Part shown: piece after piece, positions 1-10,195 of the stretch | Position numbering within the stretch: position 1 is the stretch's first letter | How the letters are laid out: every line of letters begins with the position of its first letter | Origin: Thereva unica | Lineage: Eukaryota > Arthropoda > Insecta > Diptera > Therevidae | Length of the DNA: 64,000 nucleotides | Direction of reading: 5' to 3' | Assembly: GCA_949987705.1 (NCBI GenBank) | Contig: OX465282.1 | Span: 86,354,070-86,418,069 of the forward strand | The notes under the pieces: generated by a model | Database searches by the model: none | Seen by the model: the letters and a program-made list of their open reading frames with translations, nothing else | Told to the model about the DNA's origin: nothing | Made by a program: the position numbers and the translations under genes

Positions 1-72
1 TATCCATAAAATTATCATTTTATGTTATGAAAAATTAAATGAGATCAAAGGAACCGGAAAAATTTCTAAAAG

Positions 73-139
73 AGCGATTTTTTACTGTCATCTTCATAAA
101 TACCTAGGTATTTTATGAAAATGACGTCAAAAAATCGCT
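73..139. repeat. Short hairpin
   Basis: An imperfect inverted repeat of about 32 bp per arm around a CCTAGG centre. The arms start and end with AGCGATTTTTT and its complement AAAAAATCGCT. No gene is associated with it. It may be a terminal piece of a palindromic repeat. Confidence 0.6.
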
Positions 140-210
140 TTTTCATAATATACAATTGTCAAATTAGGAGTGAAATGCGCTTTCATTTGAATATTTTCGG
201 AAAAAAAATT

Positions 211-690
211 AAAAAAAAAAAAAAAACCGACTTCAAAACTACAACATATACCTATGCATGCATATGTACAAACTTAAACTGAAAAGTAAAAAATAATATT
301 TTAATTACCTCAAAGCAAGAGCCTTAAAGGACAGTTAAAAAAATTATTGATATTTATATATGTATGTATCTATTTAATATTTTTAAAAAGTTCATTTTGG
401 AGTCGGTGCCAGCCAAAGAACAATTACGTTTATACATACCCTGAAAGCTTGGGTGCAAAAGAAAACTTACGTTAATACATACCTTTGGCTGGCACCGACT
501 CCAAAATGAACTTTTTAAAAATATTAAATAGATACATACATATATAAATATCAATAATTTTTTTAACTGTCCTTTAAGGCTCTTGCTTTGAGGTAATTAA
601 AATATTATTTTTTACTTTTTAGTTTAAGTTTGTACATATGCATGCATAGGTATATGTAGTTTTGAAGTCGGTTTTTTTTTTTTTAAATTT
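211..690. repeat. Long near-perfect palindrome (foldback/MITE-like)
   Basis: The arms (about 215-418 and 483-685) are near-perfect reverse complements of roughly 205 bp, separated by a 64-bp spacer. The outer ends carry AACCGACTTCAAA / TTTGAAGTCGGTT next to poly-A/T tracts. A further TTTGAAGTCGGTT lies at about 956-968, so the element or its parent may extend to about 970. Open frames across the arms are not credible genes. A foldback or MITE origin is inferred; no target duplication was resolved. Confidence 0.75.
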
Positions 691-699
691 TTTTTTACA

Positions 700-970
700 A
701 AATTGTATTCTACTCGTCATACCCTTTCATTTGATATCCATGAAGGGGGTCGGGAAACAAAATTGCAAAATTCGGCCGCCATCTTGGAACCGACCGCCAT
801 TTTTTTTACAAAATTTATATGGGACCACCTCTGAGGTATAACGTATCAAACAAAAAAAGAATCATCAAAATCAATTCATAATTGGCGGAGTAATCGCGTA
901 ACATACATAGAAAAAAAAAAAAAAACATACATTCGAATTGATAACCTCCTCTTTTTTGAAGTCGGTTAAA
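700..970. repeat. Dispersed non-coding repeat (CCGCCATCTTGG type)
   Basis: This stretch has the string CCCTTTCATTTGATATCCAT followed by GGGGGTCGGG and CCGCCATCTTGG. A reverse-complement relative sits at about 50975-51190, and a weaker match to the CATTTGATACCCAT part is near 25800. It has no coding potential and ends at the third GAAGTCGGTT motif. Confidence 0.6.
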
Positions 971-1039
971 AATATATGGCATCACTCATATTGGTTACGA
1001 TCGTAATCAATCATGTCAAATTTAAATCGAATCGTAAAT

Positions 1040-1909
1040 TCAAATCGTCAATATTTTTGATCGAATCGTATTCGGTAATAAGGCCCCTGGACTTTGTGGT
1101 GGGGTCCGCAATAGCTGTGGGGTTTTCAACAGCAGCCACATACGCACGTTATGGGCTGTGTGTTTGGGGTCGTTGTCTTGCTGGAAGTAATAATCGTCTA
1201 AAACCCCAAATTGTTGAGCACTTTCCCTTAGATTTTTTTTGAGGATATCAATATAGACATACTGATCCATCTTTCCTTCAATAAATTCCAGCTTGCCGAC
1301 GCCTGCCGCGGACATACAGCCCCATACCATTATTCCTCCACCACCATGCTTCACTGTTTTAATTGTGCACTTTGGATTAAGTGCTTCCCCCTCCCTTCTC
1401 CATACTTTTAGACGACCATCCGAGCCAAAAATGTTATACTTTGACTCGTCGGAAAATATTACCTTCCTCCAAAAGTCCGGAGACTCGTTTGCGTACTTTT
1501 TGGCGAAGTCAACACGTTTTTTTCTATTGATTTTGCTTACCAAGGGCTTTTTCCGAGCTGTACGTGACTTAAACCCAGCATCGATTATAGCTCTTCTTAC
1601 TGTTTCATGATGCACCTTGGTACCATTATATTTCTCAATTTCCTTACTTATTTTTTGAGCACTTACGAATGGGTCCTGATCCACCATCCTTTTTATTTTT
1701 CGATTATCCCTCACTGTAAGTTTTCTAGGTCTTCCAGATCTTGTTTTATTTTCAACACGACCTTCATATTTGAACCGATTGATAACGGTTTGTATCGTTG
1801 ACCGACTCCGCGAAGTTAATTTCGATATTTCCGAATAAGATTTACGCTGTTTTACATGTAAATTAAGAATTAACTCTCTTTCGGCAAGGCTTAATTCTTT
1901 TCTACCCAT
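1040..1909 (-). pseudogene. Tc1-like transposase, C-terminus lost
   Basis: The frame encodes an N-terminal paired-like helix-turn-helix DNA-binding region (about residues 1-110, with the GRPRK AT-hook-like linker GRPRKLT). The first half of the DDE catalytic core follows: IFSDESKYN supplies the first Asp and QQDNDPKHTA the second. Tc1 family proteins should next have SPDLNPIE with the third acidic residue. Here homology stops at TPPQSP, about residue 270, and the last ~17 residues are unrelated. A complete Tc1 transposase is about 340 aa; this one has 289 aa and lacks the third catalytic residue, so it cannot be active. Confidence 0.9.
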
Positions 1910-2293
1910 TTTTTAACTTTGTCACGAATATTTCAAAAAATCTTGACTACCACGAATATTTCGAATGAACTCGACTGTATTAAACCAAGCTAAACAATCA
2001 AGGGATTCCCAAAAATGTAAAAATAGGATTGACAGTTACTTTTAAACAGTTTAAGCAAAAATAGAAGGCCGTGTACGTAGACTTTTGTGGAGTAGTTTTT
2101 GGATTTTTTTTAATTTTTGTTAATTTTTTTTTATAAATAATAATGAAACTAAATTTAGTTTGTTGTGATATTATACAGTGATCATTGTTTTAATTAATTT
2201 GTATTTTTTTGGAAATATATTATTCACGTTGTATTAATATAGGCGCCTTTTTCAAAAAATTCTTTAGTGTACGTAGACTTTTGTGGAACACTG
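1040..2293 (-). mobile_element. Tc1-like DNA transposon, 3' truncated, IR/DR type
   Basis: The element contains a Tc1 transposase frame (next entry) and one complete terminus. The outer terminal motif (2267-2293, minus strand starting CAGTGTTCCACAAAAGTC) is next to a TA at 2294-2295. The core CCACAAAAGTCTACGTACAC recurs inside at 2071-2090, about 200 bp away. This outer/inner direct-repeat layout is that of IR/DR Tc1 elements such as Minos and Sleeping Beauty. The opposite terminus and the end of the transposase are missing; homology stops near 1095, so the copy is dead. The TA flank is as expected for Tc1. Confidence 0.85.
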
Positions 2294-2295
2294 TA

Positions 2296-2735
2296 TATGA
2301 ACAGTAAATGTCAAAACACTGCTTATTCAATGTGTTTAACAACGCGTTCTCCAATAAACCACTGCAACATACTGCACAGTGCTGCACTGAAATTATCATG
2401 ATTTCAGAATATATTACAAAAGAAAGTTTGCATTTTACTAGTTACTGTTATTTTTTATGAAATTTTTTGATAAAAAATTAATAGAATCTGTAAAAAAATA
2501 TCTATGGGTTTATTGCAAGTGCATACAAAAAATCTATACATGTATATTTAGAAAACCACATTTTTGAATTCCTGACGCTATGAATGAACCTTCAACGGAC
2601 GTCAACGCGCATGAACCGCCTACGCGTATGACGCGCCGTCGTGATTGGACCATCACCTTAATCATACCTGCTTTCCGAAATAGAAACCAGCATACTGGGC
2701 AATGCTAATGGCGTCTTAAATCGCACGCAATTAGT
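2296..2735. other. Non-coding AT-rich stretch
   Basis: Between the Tc1 terminus and a LINE fragment I see no gene, RNA or clear repeat. Confidence 0.5.
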
Positions 2736-2739
2736 ATTG

Positions 2740-3022
2740 AACGGTTAACAGGAGGAAAATAATCTTTGCCTTTCGGCTAAGTGCTCTTCCAGCATGCTGA
2801 ACATACCGCACCATGTCCGATGAAGCATCATGTGTCATATCAGGAATGATTTCCGTTGATATTCTTGCATTCGAGAGCAAGACGTTGTACGACCCGGCAT
2901 ACGCAAGAGGGGGGTTCAAGGACGTGCGATGGACTTTGGCGTGGATGCACATAGACTTATACCAAATGTGGAGAAGTGGATTACATGGTAAAGTGAACCT
3001 GTACCTGTACGACCCGGAATAT
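2740..3022 (+). pseudogene. LINE (R1/Jockey-like) RT C-terminal fragment, left part
   Basis: The frame from about 2813 reads SDEASCVISGMISVDILAFE, typical of the region after the RT thumb in R1/Jockey-like LINEs. It stops at the MITE inserted at 3023. The flanking text (GGGTTCAAGG...GACTTTGGCGTG, 2904-2942) recurs right of the MITE at about 3364-3398, so this fragment and the next are partly duplicated rather than simply split. No intact ORF remains. Confidence 0.65.
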
Positions 3023-3354
3023 AGCTGGTGACATATCCAACCGTACATGCGTTGCATTCGTTGACAGATAATATAAAAGTGTGTGTATTCAAATGCGAGC
3101 TGACGGAATATCCCGTGAATGGAAGGCATGCCACGCAAAGGTCGGGCTACTTTCAACTTTTTCTGCATTGCCGCATTCGAGATAGCACACACAAGCATAA
3201 GCACACAAACACATGAACACGTTACTTAGATTTTCAGGCTATGTGTGAAAGCCGGCACGGAACGCAAACCATGTAATTATATGTCAGAGGAAATTCGCCG
3301 GATATCATGGAGCGGCTGAATGCAAGGCATGTACGCTTGTTTATGTCACCAGCT
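3023..3354. mobile_element. MITE with AGCTGGTGAC termini (copy 1)
   Basis: A 332-bp element with terminal inverted repeats of about 40 bp starting AGCTGGTGACATATCC and ending TATGTCACCAGCT. A second copy, inverted relative to this one, lies at 18272-18605. The flanks are TAT (left) and TAA (right), consistent with a 3-bp TAA duplication with one change. Similar open frames in both copies starting MLMLVCAISNAAMQ are not genes; they follow from the shared repeat. A PIF/Harbinger-type origin is inferred from the 3-bp TWA-like target. Confidence 0.85.
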
Positions 3355-3850
3355 TAAGCAAGAGGGGAGTTCAAGCAAGCGCGACGGACTTTGGCGTGCA
3401 GCCAGTCCATCGCAGCATGGCAGAGGAAGTGGACGAGTCTACTAAGGGCCGATGGACACATAGACTCATACTAAATGGGGAGAAGTGGGTTATAAGGAAA
3501 CATGGGAGACGTGAACTGCTACCTTACACAGTTCTTGAGTGGGCGTGGAGGTTATATAGGGCATACCTTCAGCGATTCAAGTTGGACGATTCACGGTTCA
3601 GCTTAGAATGCGCCGACGATAAAAAGGACGCGTCCTCTTTAAAAGCCCGAGGTTTGCGGAGCACAGGACTGTGCTGGAAGTTGTCGCTGAGGTGCAGCTA
3701 AGACCATCCTGGACCAAATTACAACGTCGGTGGATTTATGGAGAATTATGGAAGTGGTGCTAAAGATTATCCATCAGAAGCTTAAGCATTACAAAGCCCA
3801 AAAGAAACAGAAAAAAAGGAAGAAATGCAAGGAGAGATAGCAGCTATATA
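3355..3850 (+). pseudogene. LINE RT C-terminal fragment, right part
   Basis: The frame at 3396-3701 contains STKGRWTHRLI and RAYLQRFKLDD. This matches the C-terminal region of R1/Jockey-type LINE proteins, which ends in a CCHC-like knuckle. A frameshift near 3630 moves the continuing homology (RFAEHRTVLEVVAEVQ) to another frame. No full RT is present. It is a 5'-truncated or rearranged LINE relic. Confidence 0.7.
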
Positions 3851-4428
3851 TAGCTAGACGACTGTTTCAGTTGAGCACCTTTGAGGGATCCATTATTAAG
3901 GGTCATGCTGATGACGCCAGACTGAAGTAATGTCTTTACAGCTCGTACCAATCTGGACTTTTACGACATGGGAAAAAGGTTGGCGAATTGTTAGTCCATG
4001 TAGGAATCTGACAATAATACTGACAGGTATGGTGTCTCCTGTCCAGTGGTGTTGTGCTAATTTGTTTTTTTACCGGAACGCGAACGGGAATCTATTTGAA
4101 TAAGAACACAGCTGTTTTATTTTGTTTGAATGACAAAAATCAATTGCACATTTGGAGGCAGTTACAATTTTGTTTTTTTTCAGGTTAGACTTTTCGGTTT
4201 TTACTACTTTGCAAAAGTAAATAATAGCGTTTGTTTTGTGCGAATTTTGATTTCGTTTTGATTTACAAAAAATATTTCCGCAATTTTTCAGATTGGGAAA
4301 TGTTTAATTTTCGTAAAGATTCAGATGAAAATTATTGCGTTTTGTAAGATTTCAAGATGTAAAATAGTAACAAATTTAAAAATATGAAGTGGAAATTATA
4401 CTTTATGGTTATTAATGGATATTCTCAA
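3851..4428. other. Non-coding stretch
   Basis: No gene or clear repeat seen between the LINE relic and the TTAA element. Confidence 0.4.
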
Positions 4429-4432
4429 TTAA

Positions 4433-5144
4433 GGGGACAGGCCCCTCAATAGGTCTCAAAAAATCCTTTTTTTTTTTTTGCTTAATCAATCTGGCAACTA
4501 TTCAAGATTATGTGTGTAAAATTTTAGCTCGAAATACGAAGTATTACGGGAGTTACACGAAAATTCATTCGGTCGCTCAGAGCTCACTAGTAAGTTTTGA
4601 ACGATTTAAAGTGCGTTTTCTCAAAACCATGTTTTTACAATTGGCGGGCAAGATAACTAAAAAAGTTATCAACGGATGTTCTTTAACTAAATTTTATTTT
4701 ATTTAGTATAAAAAACTACTCTATGTGAACTACGGATTTTGAAAAATTCCGATTTTCAATACCTTTTTTATTAACAAATAAATGTAAAAAAAGTAACTTT
4801 TTTTTTGAATCATATTTTTTCGACTAAATTTTCGATTTTTGGAATTTCCGTAGTTCACATAGAACAAATAAGTATAACGAAGAAAACAAAAAAAAAATTG
4901 ATTTAAGTTGAAAACAACGGCTGCTATCGTGCCCGCCAATGGACTCCGACCGTGTTGAAACGCTGCCGGAAAACGTCAATAACTCAGCCATTTGAAATTT
5001 TTCAGATGTAATTTTTTTTGTTAATAAAGTTTAAAGTATGACTAAAACATATCCCAAAATTCGTATGTCTCCGATGTTTCTTTCTGTAAGAAAAATAATC
5101 AGGAAAAAACGCTTATTTCTCGGACGCTTGAGGGGCCTGTCCCC
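4433..5144. mobile_element. TTAA-flanked MITE, GGGGACAGGCCCC termini
   Basis: A 712-bp element. Its inverted termini GGGGACAGGCCCCTCA are directly flanked by TTAA at 4429-4432 and 5145-5148. TTAA is the target duplication of piggyBac-type transposons. The G-rich tips differ from the classical CCC start of piggyBac, so the superfamily is an inference. It is non-coding; the two ~65-aa frames inside are AT-rich noise. Confidence 0.75.
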
Positions 5145-5148
5145 TTAA

Positions 5149-8099
5149 TAGTGCAGCTCTCTCAGCAATAGGAAGGCTCTTTCATCAGGAAAGTGCACAC
5201 TTTTCTTATTTGAAATGGAACATCTTTCCTTTTACATATGATAATACACATAAAAATTCGTCAAAAATTAGAAGAAAAAAAATCAGCAATTCTTTTTAAT
5301 TTTTTTTTTTCAATACGTCAGCCAATTCTCGTTATCAGAAATCATCTTTAGTTCCGGAATGCGTTCCTGTCCAAAAAGGAAGTACCGGAACGACGTTCCG
5401 GCTCGACAACACCCCTGCTCCTGTCGAAAAAAACGGCTTGTCCAGTATAATCTGCAACCCAGTAGGGTTGCTTCAGCAGTCCCTTGTAGGGAGCTGGCGG
5501 CCCAACATGTGGGCCTGGCTTTTGTACAACGCTAACTATGTAATTTCTTCTTATAGACAAAACATCTCGAGATCTGCCAGTGGTGAAGACGAATTTTCTC
5601 AGAAGCAGCAAGAGCAAGATTTTTTATGCTCAGCATATCTCCCCCATCACTCGTGCTCTATATATTTCATCTGAGTCGGATAGTCAAGACCAGGGTTTGT
5701 TGGTTGGTTTCGAAAACCGGTTTTTACAAGAAAATTATGGAATTCGAAAACCGGATTTTTCAGTAAAAAACGGGTTTAAATACATTGTATACATTTCTAT
5801 TAGCTACAAAAAATGACATTATTAAGTTATCCGGGTTGACTCCTTCCCAAGCCTCAAATCATGCCGCAGGAAACTGAACCGAAGCCACAAAGTCTCATGG
5901 GTCTCAAGTAGTGTGGGGTAGGACACGATTATAAAATGAGTTTGTAAGAGGAGCTTCTTTTTCCTTTTGAACCAGTACAATGTCTCACTTCAAATGAGGC
6001 GAATTGTCATTGTATTGCTAGCACGCTATTACTATGACTCAAATGTTGCGATGTGGGTGGATCTATTGCGTTTGCGAAAAGGGGGATACGATAAATGATG
6101 AATGAATGAATGGGAATATTAATGATCGTGCCTATGAATGTTAATTACAAAAATTGCAACGTTGCAACGCTGCACAGTCTTAGTTTAAAAAGTTGATAGT
6201 GTCTAGAATATTGGTCTTTTCTCGAATACCACCACTTTGTATCTTAGCAACAGTGGTTCTACAAGGTATTTATTGCTTCAGATGTTTGATTTGTGGTTTT
6301 TATTAAGTCACACACCTGCTTATCAAAGTCATCCCAAATACTAGACTCCAGCTCCGAAAGTGGAGACAATGTTGTAGTTGTAGATACTGACATGGCTTCA
6401 GAATCACAGAACTGACCCAGAGTAGGTATGAAAGCTATGCCTCCAGAAAGTATATTTCTATTTTACAATCGCACCTACCCTAAAAAGAAGTAAGAAATGC
6501 CTCTCGAGTACAAAACTTCACTCCCTCGAAAAATGTAAGAATTGTCTCTTTAGTATAAAATATCATTTCCTCCAAATATGTAAGAGATTTCTCTCCAGTT
6601 CGTATTTACAATCTCACCACGGCTCGGTTTAAATTGGGTATTTTACTGCCGTAAAAAAAGTAAGAAAGGTCTCTCCACTTCGTAATTTACAATCGGACGA
6701 TACACGCTCGTATCCCAGCAGTACATTATTTTTGAACCGGGATATTTGAAAAAGTTGAGGCCTCAGTACAATTTACTATCGTGTGCGGGACAAATGAACT
6801 GCCTCTTGTAAGTCCGGGTCAACTCTAGTCTCAAGTCTCATATTTTTTAAAATGTAATCTAATTCAAAATAATTATATAAGATTAAACATCATGGTGTTT
6901 TTTTACAATCATCTAACGTTCATTAATATCACCACGTATTTTCATAGTTTAGTAGAAAAAACAAAACTCAAAAACCCTTGAAAAGATGGCGTTTAATGAA
7001 GAGCACAAATTGACTACTGTTGGCGTAAATATTCTACATAAAAACATCTCTTTTAAATAACAACAAATCACGCCCTAAACAAGTAATGATTGTGTTTACC
7101 AATTAAGTTCTCCAATTCTTATCCCAGCGCTGACAAACTGCATCGATTAATTTTAAATCAATTAGCTCTATCACCTATAATTTATGCAGCTGTAGCAAAT
7201 GATAATATCCCTACCAGATACAATGTGGTCGAAGGACGATGGAAAACAGCGGGTGCAGCAATTTTTATGTCCAGGATTTTATGAATGAGATTTTTAATAT
7301 CTATACCAGGATTAAATTGCTAGATCAAAACAGGACAGATATAATTGCCAGACCATTACAAGACCTAATCAATGTTCTCCATCTATTTTTATTGAGTTAC
7401 AACAATTACGATTAATTAAAGTCTTATGAGTTTGTGATTTCTGATCTGATTTTTTATTGATTGATTATGTTTTTCCCTAATTTATCCTTATATAATTCCA
7501 GTAAGATATGCAAACGTTTATTAAAGATATCAATATTAAAACTGTATCATTAACAATATTATCTTAAATATTAACAGTAAAATAAACACAAAATTAATAA
7601 ACAACAGGTTATGTGAATCATTCAATAACGGGCAGGTAAGTTGATAATTGACTAGGAGACGGTAACGTAACAGGTATGTCTACAATTGTTTAAGCATTGG
7701 TAGACATTTTAAATTTAGGCACTTAAAATGATAAAACCAAGAAATGATAAAAACTGTACAAATATAACTTCAAGCAATATTAGTCGAAAAAAATAGATCG
7801 AATAGTGAACTATGGTGCCATATGATAAAAAACAAGATAGGGCATGCAATTAAATACAAGTAAAATAATACGAGTTCCATGTGATCAATTAATGAACAAT
7901 AATAATGAAATAATGAGTATTCAACCGTTGCTGATAATCAAGTTAAAATTTACTACGAAGTTTTGATATCAACCACTGACATATAGGAATGGACTGCTGA
8001 TTGACAATAATTTTCAATGGCACCTTTTTCCTCCAGAAATAGAAAACATTTTTGATGTAAACAAAAAAATGTTCTTCGAATTTAGAAGAAAATAAATAA
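5149..8099. other. Intergenic, decayed repeats, no gene
   Basis: No credible gene. At 5340-5660 there are overlapping frames on both strands of unknown origin. Near 6095-6120 an (ATGA)n run (ATGAATGAATGAATGG) resembles the microsatellite tail of RTE-like LINEs. A degenerate tandem array lies at 6480-6740 (separate entry). The rest, 6800-8100, is AT-rich with nothing recognised. Confidence 0.5.
6480..6740. repeat. Degenerate tandem repeat (~60-bp unit)
   Basis: About four diverged units with the pattern GTAAGAAATGTCTCT followed by an AGT.CGTA.TTTACAATC-like string. The units start near 6488, 6535, 6581 and 6659. The function is unknown. Confidence 0.5.
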
Positions 8100-8371
8100 T
8101 AAGATTAGACTAGAATTGATTGGTTTGACCAAAACTGTAGAGCCGGAATTGAAGAAAGAAACCAGAGCCACCGAGAGTACATAGTAAGGCCAACAAGAGC
8201 AAGGATGGAAGTCTTCAAGGAAAAAAGAAAAATGAAGAAGAGGGAATATCTAAATAGGAAAATCTTACAGATACAGGAAGACTTCAATGAAGGGAGAATT
8301 AGACAAGCGTACAAAGGAACTCGCCAGATCACCAATAAGTTTCAGCCTAGAACGGACATCTGCAAGGACAT

Positions 8372-8481
8372 CCATCCATCCAATGGCGCTACAGCCCAAA
8401 TCGAGCCTTGGCCTCCTCTAGGGCATTTCTCCAAGTCTGACGGTTCCTTGCAGCAGTTCTCCAGTTCCGAATGTTCAGCAT
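8372..8481 (-). mobile_element. Reversed 3' piece of the same LINE family, with 11-bp TSD
   Basis: Reverse-complemented, this stretch matches 10076-10190 of the host LINE: the last ~25 codons, the stop region and the TGGA tail. It is flanked by an exact direct repeat TGCAAGGACAT at 8361-8371 and 8482-8492. This is therefore a severely 5'-truncated retrotransposition event of family A into an older family A copy, in opposite orientation. Without the insert the host reading continues across RTDICKD-IDGN. Confidence 0.92.
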
Positions 8482-8534
8482 TGCAAGGACATAGATGGGA
8501 ACTTGTTGGCAGATCCTGATAGGATAAAGGAAAG

Positions 8535-10157
8535 GTGGAGAGAGAGTATTTTCAGAACCTATTGAATCCTATCTCCATATTAAACGAGAATGCAGAGACA
8601 GAGGCATTTGAAATTCCCCAAGATAACATCTCAATAGATCCACCAACACTGGATGAGGTGCGGGAAGCTGTAAAAAGGCAAAGCAGCAACAAATCGCCTG
8701 GCGCCGATGGAATAGCAGCTGAGCTGCTAAAGGAAGGAGGACCCCAACTATTACGAACCTTACACGAACTCATATGCACCATCTGGGAGGAAGAAGTTAT
8801 ACCAGAGGACTGGACGAAAGCGATTATAATATGTCCAATATACAAGAAAGGAGATAAATTAAACTGCAAAAACTACAGAGGCATCTCACTCCTCAGCACC
8901 AGCTACAAAATCTTCACAATCCTTGTGAAACAAAAACTGGAACCTATAGCGGAAAGCCTTATAGGAGAATATCAAGCTGGTTTTAGGACAAACAGGTCAA
9001 CATCGGACCAACTGCTGACCTTAAGGCAAATTCTGGAGAAAACCTGGTAAAGGAATGTAGATGTATACCAGATATTTGGCGACTTTCAACAGGCATATGA
9101 CTCAATAAACAGAGAGAGGCTATACGAGATCTTATCGGAAATAGGAGTCCCCTCAAAGTTGGTACAACTAATCAAATGCGCCACAAATAGCTCACTGGCG
9201 AAAGTAAGGATCCAAAATATTGTAACAGAGGAGTTCGAAGTACGTCAAGGGCTCAGACAAGGAGATGGACTGGCCCCCATGCTTTTCAACCTGGCCCTAG
9301 AATGGGTGATAAGGAAAACGTCAGCCCAGCGAAGTGCATCAATAGCTACCCAGTCGGTACAGTTACTTGGATAATCGGATGACGTAAACATCGTGGGAAG
9401 GTCCTTTTTGGAAGCAAAAGAAGTCTATGTCGAATTAAAAGAGGCGGCAAAGGACATAGGCCTGAAGATTAACGAAGGAAAAACGAAGGTGATGCAACAA
9501 TCCAGAGCAGGACGATTTATAATGGGAAGAAATATAACCATCGACGAACATAACCTAGAAGTAGTCGATAAAACAGTCTACCTTGGGTCTACTATCACAA
9601 AAAGAAACGAAGAAAAAGAAGAAATAACCAGACGAATACTACTGGCTAATAGAGCCTTTTATGCCCAAAAACAAATCCTGCACTCAAGATTTGTACACAG
9701 GAAAACGAAACGCTCACTCTACAAAACAGTAATACGACCAGTACTGTGTTATGGTAGCGAGACTTTGACTATGACCCAGGACATAGAGGAACGAGTCAAC
9801 AGGTTTGAGAGGAAAATTCTCAGATGCATAATAGGCCCAATCAGAGAGGATGGAATATGGCGAAGAAGATACAACAACGAGTTGTATGAAATTTTTAACG
9901 ACCCACAACTCTCAACTTTAATAAAAATCAACAGACTGAGACTAGCCGGCCATGTGATCAGGATGGAGGACAATCGTATCCCAAAACGGCTTATGGCATC
10001 AGAAATTTCGGGAAGTAGCCCAGTAGGTAGACCCAGGAGGAGATGGATAGACTCTGTGACGGCTGACGCAGAGTCAATGCTCAACATCCGGAACTGGAGA
10101 CATGCTGCAAGGGACCGTCAAACATGGAGAAATGCCCAAGAGGAGGCCAAGGCTTGA
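8535..10157 (+). pseudogene. LINE reverse transcriptase, decayed
   Basis: One frame carries RT motifs in order: SPGADGIAAELLK, DWTKAIIICPIYKKGD and NYRGISLLS, then QAGFRTNRST, then GLRQGDGLAP, then the catalytic box. After that come VYLGSTI, YGSE and the C-terminal GRPRRRW. Two in-frame stops break it. One is at 9048-9050; the other, TAA at 9372-9374, replaces the first residue of the catalytic Y-x-D-D box, leaving stop-Ser-Asp-Asp. A frameshift near 8545 (AG dinucleotide run) separates it from the upstream linker (8105-8360, same family). The copy is non-functional. Confidence 0.9.
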
Positions 10158-10195
10158 TTTGGGCTGTAGCGCCATTGGATGGATGGATGGAAATA

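Larger units (their letters stand above)
8100..10195 (+). mobile_element. Non-LTR retrotransposon, family A, 5' truncated
   Basis: The element spans the linker, RT and C-terminal region of an APE-type LINE and ends in a (TGGA)n tail at about 10180-10195. The 5' endonuclease part is absent. The 3' sequence GGGCTGTAGCGCCATTGGA precedes the tail. A 110-bp piece of a second copy of the same 3' end is inserted in reverse at 8372-8481 (separate entry). Another fragment of this family lies at about 21675-21840. The short 3' UTR and microsatellite tail suggest an RTE-like clade, but I cannot fix the clade by eye. Confidence 0.85.

Noticed and set aside
5348..5816. Overlapping frames on both strands near 5.4-5.8 kb
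   Set aside because: No motif recognised; mirrored frames and strange composition suggest repeat debris rather than a gene.
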